Of a DNA stretch of 64,000 nucleotides, positions 29,869 through 38,633 are shown in pieces (within the stretch, counting starts at the first letter, position 1; each line of letters opens with the position of its first letter). Below the pieces are notes generated by a model that worked only from the letters and a program-made list of their open reading frames with translations, searched no databases and was not told where the DNA came from. Made by a program: the position numbers and the translations under genes. The stretch comes from Martensiomyces pterosporus (Eukaryota > Kickxellomycota > Kickxellomycetes > Kickxellales > Kickxellaceae): positions 40,148-104,147 of the forward strand of contig MU603936.1 in assembly GCA_025201845.1 (NCBI GenBank), written 5' to 3'.

Positions 29869-30442
29869 ATGGCGGATAGGCCGGAGCACACAGAGATCAA
29901 GTGGGATGGCTTGGAGGAGAACCAGCCTGACGACGACATGTGCAAGGCGTCGCTGGCCTTCGACCAGTGGTACTCGTGTTTGACGGTGGGCAAGCAGCTA
30001 AACAACTACTATAGATACGGCGAGAAAAGGGGCTGCGGCAAGCACTGGAGCAAGCTGAGGCTGTGCATGGGGATGAAGCTCCGCTCGACAGAGTCGCGCA
30101 AGGTAAGAGCAAAAGAAACAGAAGCCCGCTGCATATCTCGCGAGATAGCGAGGCGGCCGCTACTGATGCCTTCTTTGATTTGCCCTGGCTGTGCCGTGAC
30201 TAGGAGCTCATGGAGGAGTACACAAGAAAGGAGCAGGCGGAGCGAGAGAGCCAGCCCAATGTCCTTGACGTGTGGACAAAACGAGCGTAAGTACCTTCAG
30301 CAGCAGGAGAGATCAAGCGTGAATGGCTCGAGCACCCGCTGACATGTTCTTCTACTCTAAAGTGCATTAATGTCGCTGTAGTGTTCCGCTGGAAAACTTT
30401 CCGCCAACAGACGTGGATCAGCACGAGGATGGCGGCTTTTAG
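29869..30442 (+). CDS. DUF3128 twin-cysteine protein (Emi1/C22orf39-like)
   Basis: Three exons (29869..30102, 30204..30286, 30382..30442; introns of 101 and 95 bp, GTAAGA/TAG and GTAAGT/TAG) encode ~125 residues. The core CKASLAFDQWYSC, then YYRYGEKRGCGKHWSKLRLC, is the DUF3128 pattern of two helices carrying paired cysteines (CX11C and CX9C) around a Tyr-rich turn. Yeast Emi1 belongs here and has been tied to sporulation and mitochondrial function, but the biochemical role is unknown. The cysteine pairs suggest oxidative folding in the mitochondrial intermembrane space. The C-terminal exons add a charged helix (LMEEYTRKEQAERES) and end DQHEDGGF. Confidence 0.84.
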
Positions 30443-30500
30443 ACACGTTTCAGCTGTTTCTTCGTGTGCAAATAGATTTATATATCTGTAAGGTCATTGA

Positions 30501-30534
30501 GCAGCAGGGAGCGGCAGGGAGCGGCAGGGAGCGG
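30501..30534. repeat. 10-bp tandem repeat between convergent gene ends
   Basis: The unit GCRGCAGGGA/GCGGCAGGGA recurs about three and a half times between the stop codons of the DUF3128 gene and ERV41, which end ~100 bp apart tail-to-tail. Confidence 0.8.
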
Positions 30535-30546
30535 TAGGCGGGCACC

Positions 30547-31629
30547 TCACAAGGCTATCGGCGCATCAATGTCTGCCTTGGACACAGACTTGGCGCCAAG
30601 AAGACCCTGGGACGCCGACCTGCTGGGCAAACTCCTCCGGGCAGCCCTGCTCGACACCCCCGAGGCGAACCTGTGAAACAGCCCAACGGTGACAAACATG
30701 CCGCTGATTGCCGCGCAAATGCGAACCACAAACGCAACAAAGCTCCCGCGCTTCTCGCGAATGGTGACGGCGATGGGCTCGATGTTGTACTCAAAGAAAA
30801 TGCCCGGCGGCTTGCCGTCCATCGCAGAGTGCCCAGTCTGGGTCTTGTAGTACTCGTTGACAGCATATTGGCTGGTAGGCAAGTGGTGCGAGTTGGCGTC
30901 GATGTAGTTTGTTGGCACCACTGAGATGAAATACCTGAACCCAGCAAAGTGGTCCAGGGCCAGATGCATGGTGTCGTCCAGCGGGTTGACGAGGCTCGGG
31001 TAGAGCGGGCCAAACGACAGCTCCTCTATGTAGTGCGTGAAGTTCATCATGTGGTGCGGAACATGGGCGCCCCCATGGCCGTGTCCGTGAGCAGTGATGT
31101 GAAACAGCCCAGAGATTTTGTGCACCAGCACAGAGCCCTCCACGCGGCACGCGCCATCCGAGATGGAGTCGCCCTCGCTGGGCGCAGCAATGGCCGTGCT
31201 GGCCTTCTGCTTCCTTCTGGCTTCGGCAACGATGTCGTGGACACGTCTGTCGCCAACGTCGTTCAGCGCACTTGTGCCCTGGACCTTGGAGAACGCACCG
31301 ACTTTGGACACCGGGGACGCCTTTACGCTCGAATGCACGTTCTGGTTGGTGCCGCTCGCGTCCATAACATCCACGCGGATGAGGCCGCAGGGCATAGCCA
31401 CGACCATGCCAAAGTTCAGCTGCAGCTTCTGGTACATGTTGCTGTCCAGCTCGAACGAATGCACTTCCTTGTACCGCACATAGTCGCGCAGTTCGCTGCC
31501 AAGCATGAAGAGCATGGTCAGTATCACGGCGACGCTGAGAAGGCCGCCCGAGGAGGTGCGGGACTGGTAGGCGCTGTCGACCTTTTGGAACGCATCGAGC
31601 TTCCGCAACGTCCTGGCCCAGCTGCTCAT
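30547..31629 (-). CDS. ERV41: ER-Golgi COPII cargo receptor subunit Erv41 (ERGIC2)
   Basis: The intronless frame gives 360 residues. The N-terminus LRKLDAFQKVDSAYQSRTSSGG, a membrane helix (LLSVAVILTMLFMLG), a large luminal domain (VAMPCGLIRVDVMDASG, CRVEGSVLVHKISGLFHITAHG, NFTHYIEELSFGPLYPSLVNPLDDT, GFRYFISVVPTNYID, PGIFFEYNIEPIAVTIREKRGSF) and a second helix (~305-332) are the Erv41/Erv46 layout. With Erv46 it cycles between ER and Golgi and retrieves escaped ER proteins. HGHGHGG lies in the luminal domain next to the helix-rich core. The tail after the second helix is short and Ser/Arg-rich. The gene faces the DUF3128 gene tail-to-tail. Confidence 0.94.
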   Translation of the reverse strand: MSSWARTLRKLDAFQKVDSAYQSRTSSGGLLSVAVILTMLFMLGSELRDYVRYKEVHSFELDSNMYQKLQLNFGMVVAMPCGLIRVDVMDASGTNQNVHSSVKASPVSKVGAFSKVQGTSALNDVGDRRVHDIVAEARRKQKASTAIAAPSEGDSISDGACRVEGSVLVHKISGLFHITAHGHGHGGAHVPHHMMNFTHYIEELSFGPLYPSLVNPLDDTMHLALDHFAGFRYFISVVPTNYIDANSHHLPTSQYAVNEYYKTQTGHSAMDGKPPGIFFEYNIEPIAVTIREKRGSFVAFVVRICAAISGMFVTVGLFHRFASGVSSRAARRSLPSRSASQGLLGAKSVSKADIDAPIAL

Positions 31630-31854
31630 TTTCCCGAGTTGAACACGAATGCACGTTGCGTAATGGTACAGGCGGAGATGGGGGTTGGAATTTCAGATTC
31701 TGAAGAGGGAGGAGAGAAAAGAGGGATGGGGAAAGAGGGTGGCTGGCTGGCTTTTCCGGGGCGACAGGAGCACGGATTCCCTGCAGCCCTTCCTCCAAGG
31801 CCCAGCGCTTTATTAAGCAGGGCAGAGCACGGCCAGGCCCACCTTGAGCAGGGC

Positions 31855-32199
31855 TTACTCGGGAGGCACGGAGCAGAGAACGCGCATTCCATGCATCTCC
31901 TTGAGCTCCTCCTTGAGCAGCGAGTTGACCATCTTTGTCTGCTTCACGCGGGTGAGCCCGCGGAAGCACTCGGCCTCGATCTCCACAACATACATCGATC
32001 CACAGCCGCCCGACGAGTCCGTCACCGAGAGCTTTGTGGGCGTGAGCTCGGCCTGCAGCTTCTCGTAGATGTGCTTCTCGCCATCGGTGTTAAACGGCGG
32101 CGCTGCCCTGTCAGCAAACAGCCTGCGCGCGGACAGAAAACGCCCGCCTGCGCGGCCCTGCAGCAGTGTCCTCGAGCCGAAAAGCTGCCGTGTCAGCAT
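31855..32199 (-). CDS. BOL3: Mitochondrial BolA-like protein (BolA3/Bol3)
   Basis: From the ATG at 32199 the product is 114 residues. A presequence-like N-terminus (MLTRQLFGSRTLLQGRAGGRF) precedes a BolA domain: HIYEKLQAELTPTKLSVTDSSGGCGSMYVVEIEAECFRGLTRVKQTKMVNSLLKEELKEMHGMRVL. The GCGSMY segment holds the conserved cysteine of BolA3 proteins, and the FRGLTRVKQTKMVN stretch carries the invariant basic patch. BolA3 works with glutaredoxin 5 and Nfu1 to deliver [4Fe-4S] clusters to lipoate synthase and other mitochondrial enzymes. The frame extends upstream to 32436 without family similarity. The His normally seen at the C-terminal helix (RxHAL motif) is replaced by K.TKMVN, as in BolA3 proteins. 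Confidence 0.9.
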   Translation of the reverse strand: MLTRQLFGSRTLLQGRAGGRFLSARRLFADRAAPPFNTDGEKHIYEKLQAELTPTKLSVTDSSGGCGSMYVVEIEAECFRGLTRVKQTKMVNSLLKEELKEMHGMRVLCSVPPE

Positions 32200-32357
32200 G
32201 GCGGAATGTATTGTGTATGTGTGTATGTGAAATGTGCGAATGTGCGAATGTGAAAGCAGGTCGAAACACGGAAGCAGAATAAAAGTAGCAGGAGGAGAAA
32301 AGATAAAGGCGGGGCCAGGGAGGAAGGCGAGGGAGCGATTACCGATAATCACCCCAA

Positions 32358-34037
32358 CTACTGGAGCATCATGATGTACCGGTGCTGCTCGGCGCTGTAG
32401 ACGCGCGTGCCCGCCGGGTTCCACAGAGCATCGCACACAGGCGACCTGTGGATGTCCAGCTTGTGAAGCAAGCGGCCGCCCGCCATCAGGTCCCAGAAGT
32501 ACAGCTTGCCGTCCGTCGACCCAGCCATCGCATATCGCTCGTCGGGGCTCAGCGATGCACGCGCCCAGTTGCGGTTCGGGTAGTACCCAGGCGCAGTCAT
32601 GGTCATTGCCACCTCCAGCGTCGAGCTGTCGACGAGCTTCAGCGTGCCGTCGCGCGAGTTCGTCAGCACCCAGCGCCCGTTCTGGTCAGCCCACGCCGAC
32701 ATTATCGTGTCGCTGTGGATGCTTGCCTCCTGCAGCCTGTTGCCCGTCACTGTGTCCCATGTGCGGATGCTGTTGTCCATGTGCGCAGTGAGGATGCGGG
32801 AGCCAGAGGTGCTCATCAGCGCAATGTCCTGGCAGCTGGATATCGTGAACAGCGTCTTCATGCACAGCCCGCGCTGCGTGTCCCACACCTTGACGGTCCG
32901 GTCCTGGCTGTACGTGAACACGCGCGACGAGTCCAGGTTGAACTTCGCCGTGACCACTCGGCCAATGTGCCCGCTCAGCGACTTCCACTGCCTGCCAGTG
33001 TCCAGCTGCCAGATGCGCGCCGTGTTGTCGCTCGATGCGGCAACGAGCATTGAGCTGTCCGAGTTGAACTCGACGTGGTTGACGCTCTTCAGGCACCCCG
33101 ACAGGCGGTAGATGCTCTCGCCGGTCTCTGCATCAAACACCTTGACCGTGTTCTCCTGTCCGCCCGTGGCCAGCAGCTGGCCGTTGCCCGAGATGGCAAT
33201 GGAGTGCAGCTCGTTCGACCGCGTGTCGATCTTGCCCACCGTGTTCGTCGGCGCCGTAGACGCTCGGCCGCGAGAGGCCAGCGGCGGCGAGTGCGCGAAG
33301 AACGAGTCGTCGTCAATGTCCACCTGAATGGGGCCGGGCGACAAGGCGGCCGACTTCCTCTTGATCAGCTCCAGCTCCTGCGTGACCTCGTTGACCTTCT
33401 CGGCCTCGGCGTTCATCTTCTGCAGCCACCTCTTCACCAGGTCGTCGTTCTCCGCCTGGAGCTTCTTGCACCGCTCCTCGATCTGCACAATCTCCAGCTG
33501 CAGCGCGCTCATCTCGTCCTGCAGAATCTGGATGGTCCCGTCCTTCTCCTTCAGCGACGCCCGCATATCCTGCATTTTGTTCGCATTCCGCCGCAGCTCC
33601 TCGTTGGCGTCTGCAATCTCCAGCGCCTGCCTGCGCAAGGCGTCGTCGTTCTCGCGCATCTTGTCGCTGATGTCCAGCAGCCGCTGGGCGTTCGTGCCCT
33701 GCGTGCGGTATAGCTCGGTGCGCTCCTCCTTGAGGGCCTCTACCTCCCGCTCCAGGTCGGATATGCGCTGCTGGGCAAGGGGCAGGCCGCGCATGCCGCC
33801 GCCGCTCTCGATGTTCTCCAGCAGGCGCTCGTGCTCGCTTTGCAGCTCCTTTGACCGCGTTTCTACCTCGCGCGAGTAGGTGGCGAATTCGCCTATTTTG
33901 CCGGCCAGGCGGCTGTACGACTGAATTACCTTGGCCACCGTGGCCACACGCACCTCGCGCTGCTCCAGCTGAGCCAGAATGCTGGCCTCCCAGCCGAGCG
34001 GCCGCTGTGCTGCCGCAGTTGCCGGTCTGCTCTCCAT
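32358..34037 (-). CDS. ATG16: ATG16-like autophagy protein with C-terminal WD40 propeller
   Basis: The intronless frame gives 559 residues. The N-terminus GWEASILAQLEQREVRVATVAKVIQSYSRLAGK has the W..I...L..R pattern of the Atg5-binding helix. Residues ~45-235 are a heptad-rich coiled coil (ISDLEREVEALKEERTELYRTQ, QILQDEMSALQLEIVQIEERC). After a short acidic linker (DIDDDSFFAHSPP), residues ~270-559 form seven WD40 repeats (ENTVKVFDAETG, DNTARIWQLDTG, DRTVKVWDTQRG, NSIRTWDTVTG, DGTLKLVDSST, DGKLYFWDLMAGG). Atg16 dimers place Atg5-Atg12 on membranes to drive Atg8 lipidation. Yeast Atg16 lacks the WD40 part, so this is the animal-type ATG16L architecture. Confidence 0.92.
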   Translation of the reverse strand: MESRPATAAAQRPLGWEASILAQLEQREVRVATVAKVIQSYSRLAGKIGEFATYSREVETRSKELQSEHERLLENIESGGGMRGLPLAQQRISDLEREVEALKEERTELYRTQGTNAQRLLDISDKMRENDDALRRQALEIADANEELRRNANKMQDMRASLKEKDGTIQILQDEMSALQLEIVQIEERCKKLQAENDDLVKRWLQKMNAEAEKVNEVTQELELIKRKSAALSPGPIQVDIDDDSFFAHSPPLASRGRASTAPTNTVGKIDTRSNELHSIAISGNGQLLATGGQENTVKVFDAETGESIYRLSGCLKSVNHVEFNSDSSMLVAASSDNTARIWQLDTGRQWKSLSGHIGRVVTAKFNLDSSRVFTYSQDRTVKVWDTQRGLCMKTLFTISSCQDIALMSTSGSRILTAHMDNSIRTWDTVTGNRLQEASIHSDTIMSAWADQNGRWVLTNSRDGTLKLVDSSTLEVAMTMTAPGYYPNRNWARASLSPDERYAMAGSTDGKLYFWDLMAGGRLLHKLDIHRSPVCDALWNPAGTRVYSAEQHRYIMMLQ

Positions 34038-34590
34038 GCCGTGTCAAGAAGCGAAGGCGCAATTTAGTAATGTCGTAGCAGGCGAGAGAGTAAAGAAGTA
34101 GAAAAATGGCGGCAGCAAAAGAGGGCGGCGAGGAAAATCGGTGCTGAAGGGCGCCAAACAACGTTGTGGTGTGGAGTTGGAGCAAAAAAAGGGGTCGCTT
34201 GCTGAGCACACGTCAAGGACACATGACGCAGCGACGATGCCTGCAGTGGCTGTGCCTGCTGGCTGGCTGCTGGCTCCAACGACGCCTCTGGCACAAACGA
34301 GTGCACCTCAAGTCCCAAACAGGGCCCTCTGCGGCAGAAAGGGAAGTGTGCGATTTGATACGGCTCTTGCAAGCAAGAAGGCGCTAGAGAAAGAAAAGAA
34401 AAAAGGACAAAGAAAAGACCACAGGAAGAGGTTAAAGAGCGGATTAAGCGGCGCCTGCGGAATGCGCACGAGCACACAAGAGCAGCAGGTGGCTGTGACA
34501 TATGATAAGAGATGAGCCGAGCAAGGAACGGATATCAGCTTGGGCGATGTATCGGGGGATTCTAGATTACAGCTCCACACAGCCACTGCC
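34038..34590. other. Intergenic region between RAB7 and ATG16
   Basis: It includes the ATG16 upstream region and RAB7 3' flank. A 124-codon plus-strand frame is present but has no family features. Nothing else was recognised. Confidence 0.4.
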
Positions 34591-35499
34591 TCAGCACGCG
34601 CACTGCTGGTCGTCCTGGCTCTCCGCATCAATCCTGATGGGGTCCGGGAAGTCGCTGTAAATGTCGGCCTCCGTCTCCTGGTCCAAGGCAATCTGCACGA
34701 CGGTCTTGAACGCATCCTCGACGTTGATGTCCTTCTTTGCGCTCGTCTCAAAGTACGGGATGTTTCCCTTCGCCACGCACCACTCCATCGCTCTCTTCTG
34801 CGACACAACTCGCTTGCCCTCCACATCAATCTTGTTGCCCACCACGACGAACGGGAAGTTTTCCGGATCGCGGGGCCCCACCTGGATCAAGAACTCGTCG
34901 CGCCAGCTCTCCAGGTTCTCGAAGCTGCGTGCGTTGGTTACGTCGAAGCACAGCATGCAGCAGTCCGCGCCTCGGTAGAACGCCACCCCAAGGCTCTGGA
35001 ACCGCTCCTGGCCGGCTGTGTCCCAGCACGAGACCTCGGCCACGCGCCCGTCGCCCACCTCCACGTCCTTCTTCAGAAAGTCCGCGCCGATTGTCGCCTT
35101 GTACTGGCTGGTGAACCGCCTCTGAACAAACTGGTGCATCAGCGACGTCTTTCCAACGCTAAAACAGAAAGGGGAAGAACACAGGTAGCGGCAACAAAGC
35201 ATCAGCAGACGTTCGCATCGCTCAACCGCGCTGAATGCTGCGTTGGTCAGCGCGCTTGTAGCGGCCATGGTGCAGGCGCTCAAACAGCGCTTTTGCTTAC
35301 CCGCTGTCGCCCAGGATGATGGCCTACACTGGAGAGAAATGTAGAGCAGCGCTGCTGCGTGAGAGCGAGAGTGTGTATGTTAGCAAATGCGCTCGGCAGC
35401 ACACAGAGCACAGCGGTTAACCCCAAGCAGCCGCAGCACTACAGGGACACGCACCTTGATATAGACGTTCCTCCGCGAGGTGTATCCCCTGTTATTCAT
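34591..35499 (-). CDS. YPT7: Rab7-family small GTPase (Ypt7)
   Basis: Three exons (35499..35455, a 23-nt exon 35323..35301, and 35158..34591; introns 131 and 142 bp) give ~211 residues. The spliced N-terminus reads [23 protein letters not shown], then [19 protein letters not shown], so the P-loop GDSGVGKT is split by the second intron. Switch I ([13 protein letters not shown]), [31 protein letters not shown] and [10 protein letters not shown] are all canonical, and the C-terminus CAC is a double-geranylgeranyl site. Rab7/Ypt7 drives fusion of late endosomes, autophagosomes and vacuoles through HOPS. Without the first two exons the P-loop is lost, which supports the model. Confidence 0.95.
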
Positions 35500-35914
35500 T
35501 GCTGGTGTAAATGTGCCAATCAGTAGAGCAAATTAAAGAAACAAAAACAAAGACGCAAAGAGAGGCAGGAGGAGGCTGGAAGCAAGAGCGAGCAAGGAGC
35601 GCGGCAGTGGTGATGCGCCCCAAGAGACAGCAGGCGAGCTGGCAGCTCGACTCCCTGACAAAAACGTCATTCATGTGGGTGGCCAAGGTGTCAGCTTCCC
35701 ACCCGCTGCTTGCTGGTGCCCCTTGCCCGGCCCAGCTTCGGCGTGTGCTCTTCTCGCTGACAAACTTCATTTACGAGTCCCGTCGGCCCAGAAAGAGACT
35801 GCTACTTCTCTCTCCCTCAGCCTACTTTGTTCTCTTGTAGACCTAAAACCCCCTCCCCTATTTTTTGTCTTGCAAATTTATCCGCTGTCAGCGCTTTATT
35901 ATTGACTTGGCGCC
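35500..35914. promoter_or_regulatory. Divergent upstream region of RAB7 and DSK2
   Basis: This 415-bp shared region ends in a C/T-rich leader before the DSK2 ATG. No TATA consensus was identified. Confidence 0.4.
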
Positions 35915-37477
35915 ATGGAGAACAGCAACAGCGAGGAGAGCTTTACTCTGCATGTGCGGCTGGCGAACGGCACGGTAATTGAGCTTGAGGGCCAAAATGC
36001 CACTGCCTCCATAGGCGCTGTCAAAACGAGCTTGTCGGAGCGCACAGAGGTGCCAGTGGCCCGAATGAGACTGATGCTGGGAAGCACCATTCTCGCTGAC
36101 AACCAATCCCTGGATTCCTACGGTACGCCTGCTGCTTGAAGCGATGTTGTACACACGCTGCCACTGCTGCTGTACACAATGCGATATGGTGCTCGCCTGC
36201 TTGCTTGCTTACTTGCTCGCTGCTGACCAACATATCCATGCTCTTCCCTCCAACCCGCTTGTCTTTTCTATTATTAGGGATTGACGGGAGCCGCGTGTTG
36301 AGGCTCGTTCAGCTGGCTGGCAGCCACGCCCAGAACCCACCCAGGAACCTCAATGGAATCTCGAGCGCCAGTGCACCCGCGCTGTCGCCACAGCAGATGA
36401 TGAGCAACCAGGCGCGGCAGGTATGTATGAAGGAGAGCAGCCATTCGATGGATAATATACCGCCACAGCCATCAAGCCCTGCATTTGCACACCGCTTTTA
36501 ATTCGCAACAATATTCCATGTATACCTGCGCTGGCACTAATTGCGCCTGCCCCGCTATCGCCGTCAATGTGCTATTGTAGCTCTTGATGTCGAACCCCCA
36601 GTTGGCGCAGTCGATGATGATGGCACACCCGCAGATGCGCGAGGCAATGGAGAACAACCCCGAGTTGAGGCAGTTCATAACGGACCCGGAGCTGATGCGC
36701 CAGAACATGAATGCCATGCAGAACCCCACCCTGCTGCAGGAGATGCAGCGCAACAACGACCGCGCTCTGTCCAACCTCGAATCGGCGCCCGGCGGGTATG
36801 CACACATTCGCCGCATGTACCGGACTGTTCAGGAGCCACTTACAAGGGCGGCCGAGGACAGCACAAGGGCGCCGCTGGATGAGCTCAATAGGCGGCGTGC
36901 GCGTGCGCTGGGCGTCACCAAGCCGGATGCCTCTATGATCAACACGTCGCCGCTGCCTAATCCGTGGGTCAGACGGAGACCTCCGCAGCAGCAGCGGGGG
37001 AGCACGGCGGACCGGATGAGAGAGAACATTGAGAGGCTGTCGCAGATGACGTTTTATGCTACGGACCATGCGCCTGAGATGCGCGACGGCGGCGGGTGGG
37101 ACGACTGGATGGAGGAAAGGGGGCATGCAGGCGCGAGAGGGATTCGAGGCAGGCCTGTCCCAAATCCATTTGCAATCGCTCTGCAGCAGCAAGGACAGCA
37201 GGAGCAGCAAGGGCGGCAGGGCACGAGTGGCAGCCAGGCAGCACCGGCAACGGCACCAGCTGATGACACTAGATCGTCGACTGATGCTGCCGATGTTGAT
37301 GCCAATGCGCTGTCAGAGTCGGAACGGACCACTTTCCAGGAGCGGTACCGGGACGAGCTGGACCAGCTCGAGGAAATGGGCTTTCCAGACAAGGAAAAGA
37401 ACCTCCGTGCCCTGATAACGACCAATGGAGACCTGGGCTTGGCCCTGAATATCATTGCCGATGCTGATGACGAATAA
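35915..37477 (+). CDS. DSK2: Ubiquilin/Dsk2-type UBL-UBA shuttle protein
   Basis: Three exons (35915..36122, 36278..36420, 36581..37477; introns 155 and 160 bp) encode ~415 residues. Residues ~8-85 are a ubiquitin-like domain (FTLHVRLANGTVIELEGQ, RMRLMLGSTILADNQSLDSYG, then GSRVLRLV). STI1-type repeats follow (LLMSNPQLAQSMMMAHPQMREAMENNPELRQFITDPELMRQ, MQNPTLLQEMQRNNDRALSNLESAPGGY). A Gln/Pro linker leads to a C-terminal UBA (ERYRDELDQLEEMGFPDKEKNLRALITTNGDLGLALNII). Dsk2/ubiquilin carries polyubiquitinated clients to the proteasome and helps membrane-protein triage. The splice joints restore the UBL fold without frame breaks. Confidence 0.95.
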
Positions 37478-37749
37478 ACAAGCCAGCTATGCAGACTGCA
37501 TCACCATCTCTTCACACCCCCACTCTCTTTTCTTTTCTATCCTCTCCCTAAATATGTTCTAATACCACCCCTCTCATGATCTCCACACATGGACCGCGAG
37601 AGATGCTCTAGCAGCGCATAGGTATTTAGTTGAGAAGAGATGTTGAATGATATTGAAAAACCGGATTGTGCAGCGTTCTATTTGGCCCAGCAATGCCTGC
37701 CCACCTGCAGCTCAAGCTGTGTTTGGAGCGCAGAGCCAGAACCTGGTGC

Positions 37750-38172
37750 CTACTGGCGAGGAGCCGCGGCGGACTCCCAGGCCTCGACCTTCGGGCGCAC
37801 GGTGTTGAACGTGACGCTGGCCTTCCTCGATCCCGTGTAGTTCTGGTAGTGCGGGTAGGTCATCCACTTGGGGCGGTTCAAGGCAAGGGCGTCCTCTTCG
37901 GGCGTGGCCTTCGGGATCTCATCTGTGACCTTGTGCAGCCACGAGTGCCAGCGGGGGGGAATCTGGCTGGCCTCGTGGACGCCCGGCTTGGCAGCGGGGA
38001 TGCACCAGCGCTCGCGGCCGTAGCGCTCCTCGGGGTTGACAAAGTAGCGGTTGCCGAGCTCATCCACTCCGACCTGCTTGCCCCACTTGGCGTCGTCGAG
38101 CTTGCGGATAATCTCAAAGTTTTGGCGCGGCGACTGCCGGAGAGTGAACTTGAGGAAGCGGGTGAGCGACAT
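37750..38172 (-). CDS. NDUFA12: Complex I accessory subunit NDUFA12 (B17.2)
   Basis: A 140-residue frame contains the B17.2 family signatures: GVDELGNRYFVNPEERYGRERWCIP, IPPRWHSWLHKVTDEIP and KWMTYPHYQNYTGSRKAS. The subunit lies at the matrix-arm base of NADH:ubiquinone oxidoreductase. It has no cleavable presequence, but its basic N-terminus (SLTRFLKFTLRQSPRQNF) suits mitochondrial import. The length is standard for the family. Its presence shows the organism keeps complex I, unlike budding yeast. It is divergent from the SLC35F-type gene and ends 270 bp from DSK2, tail-to-tail. Confidence 0.94.
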   Translation of the reverse strand: MSLTRFLKFTLRQSPRQNFEIIRKLDDAKWGKQVGVDELGNRYFVNPEERYGRERWCIPAAKPGVHEASQIPPRWHSWLHKVTDEIPKATPEEDALALNRPKWMTYPHYQNYTGSRKASVTFNTVRPKVEAWESAAAPRQ

Positions 38173-38633
38173 TTATGTGATTCTCCAAGATGTGCTGTGT
38201 GTGGAAACGCGAATTGAGGGGGGAGAGAAAATTGAAGCAGCACGCAAAGGAAGAGCGGAATCTCGAATTGGGCGTTTTGCAAATGCAGCCTCCTCTGTTA
38301 TCTCCGGCTCGGCGATGGGCGTTGCAGAGCCAGAGAGCCGGCGAAAGCGAGCCGCAGACCACCTGCTCACTGGAAATCGTGAGGGAGATTTCCATGCAGC
38401 TGTTATTTCTCACGAGCGAAGACGCCAAACTCACAGAGCTTGCACCATCCGCAAGCACCCGTTTGAGGAGGATGGCGCCCAGGCTGCTCGCCCTCTTTCC
38501 TCTTTTTGTTTCCGCTCCAAGCCCGCGCATTCAGCTCTCCCGACCTCTTTTTTTTTTTCATTCGCCTTGTGCAACAGGAGCAGCTGCAAAATCTGAAAAA
38601 GGGTCTCCCGCACCAGTCGCTCCGCTTAGTATC
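38173..38633. promoter_or_regulatory. Divergent upstream region of NDUFA12 and the SLC35F-type gene
   Basis: This 461-bp region is open in the SLC35F reading frame from 38190 by chance or as leader. It has a T(10) run at 38549-38558. No TATA consensus was seen. Confidence 0.35.

Noticed and set aside
30949..32253. Plus-strand frame of 434 codons opposite ERV41 and BolA3
   Set aside because: It spans two confirmed genes on the other strand, and its translation shows only reverse-complement compositional bias.
34141..34515. 124-codon plus-strand frame between RAB7 and ATG16
   Set aside because: Low-complexity Lys/Ala content without family features, lying opposite the ATG16 upstream region.
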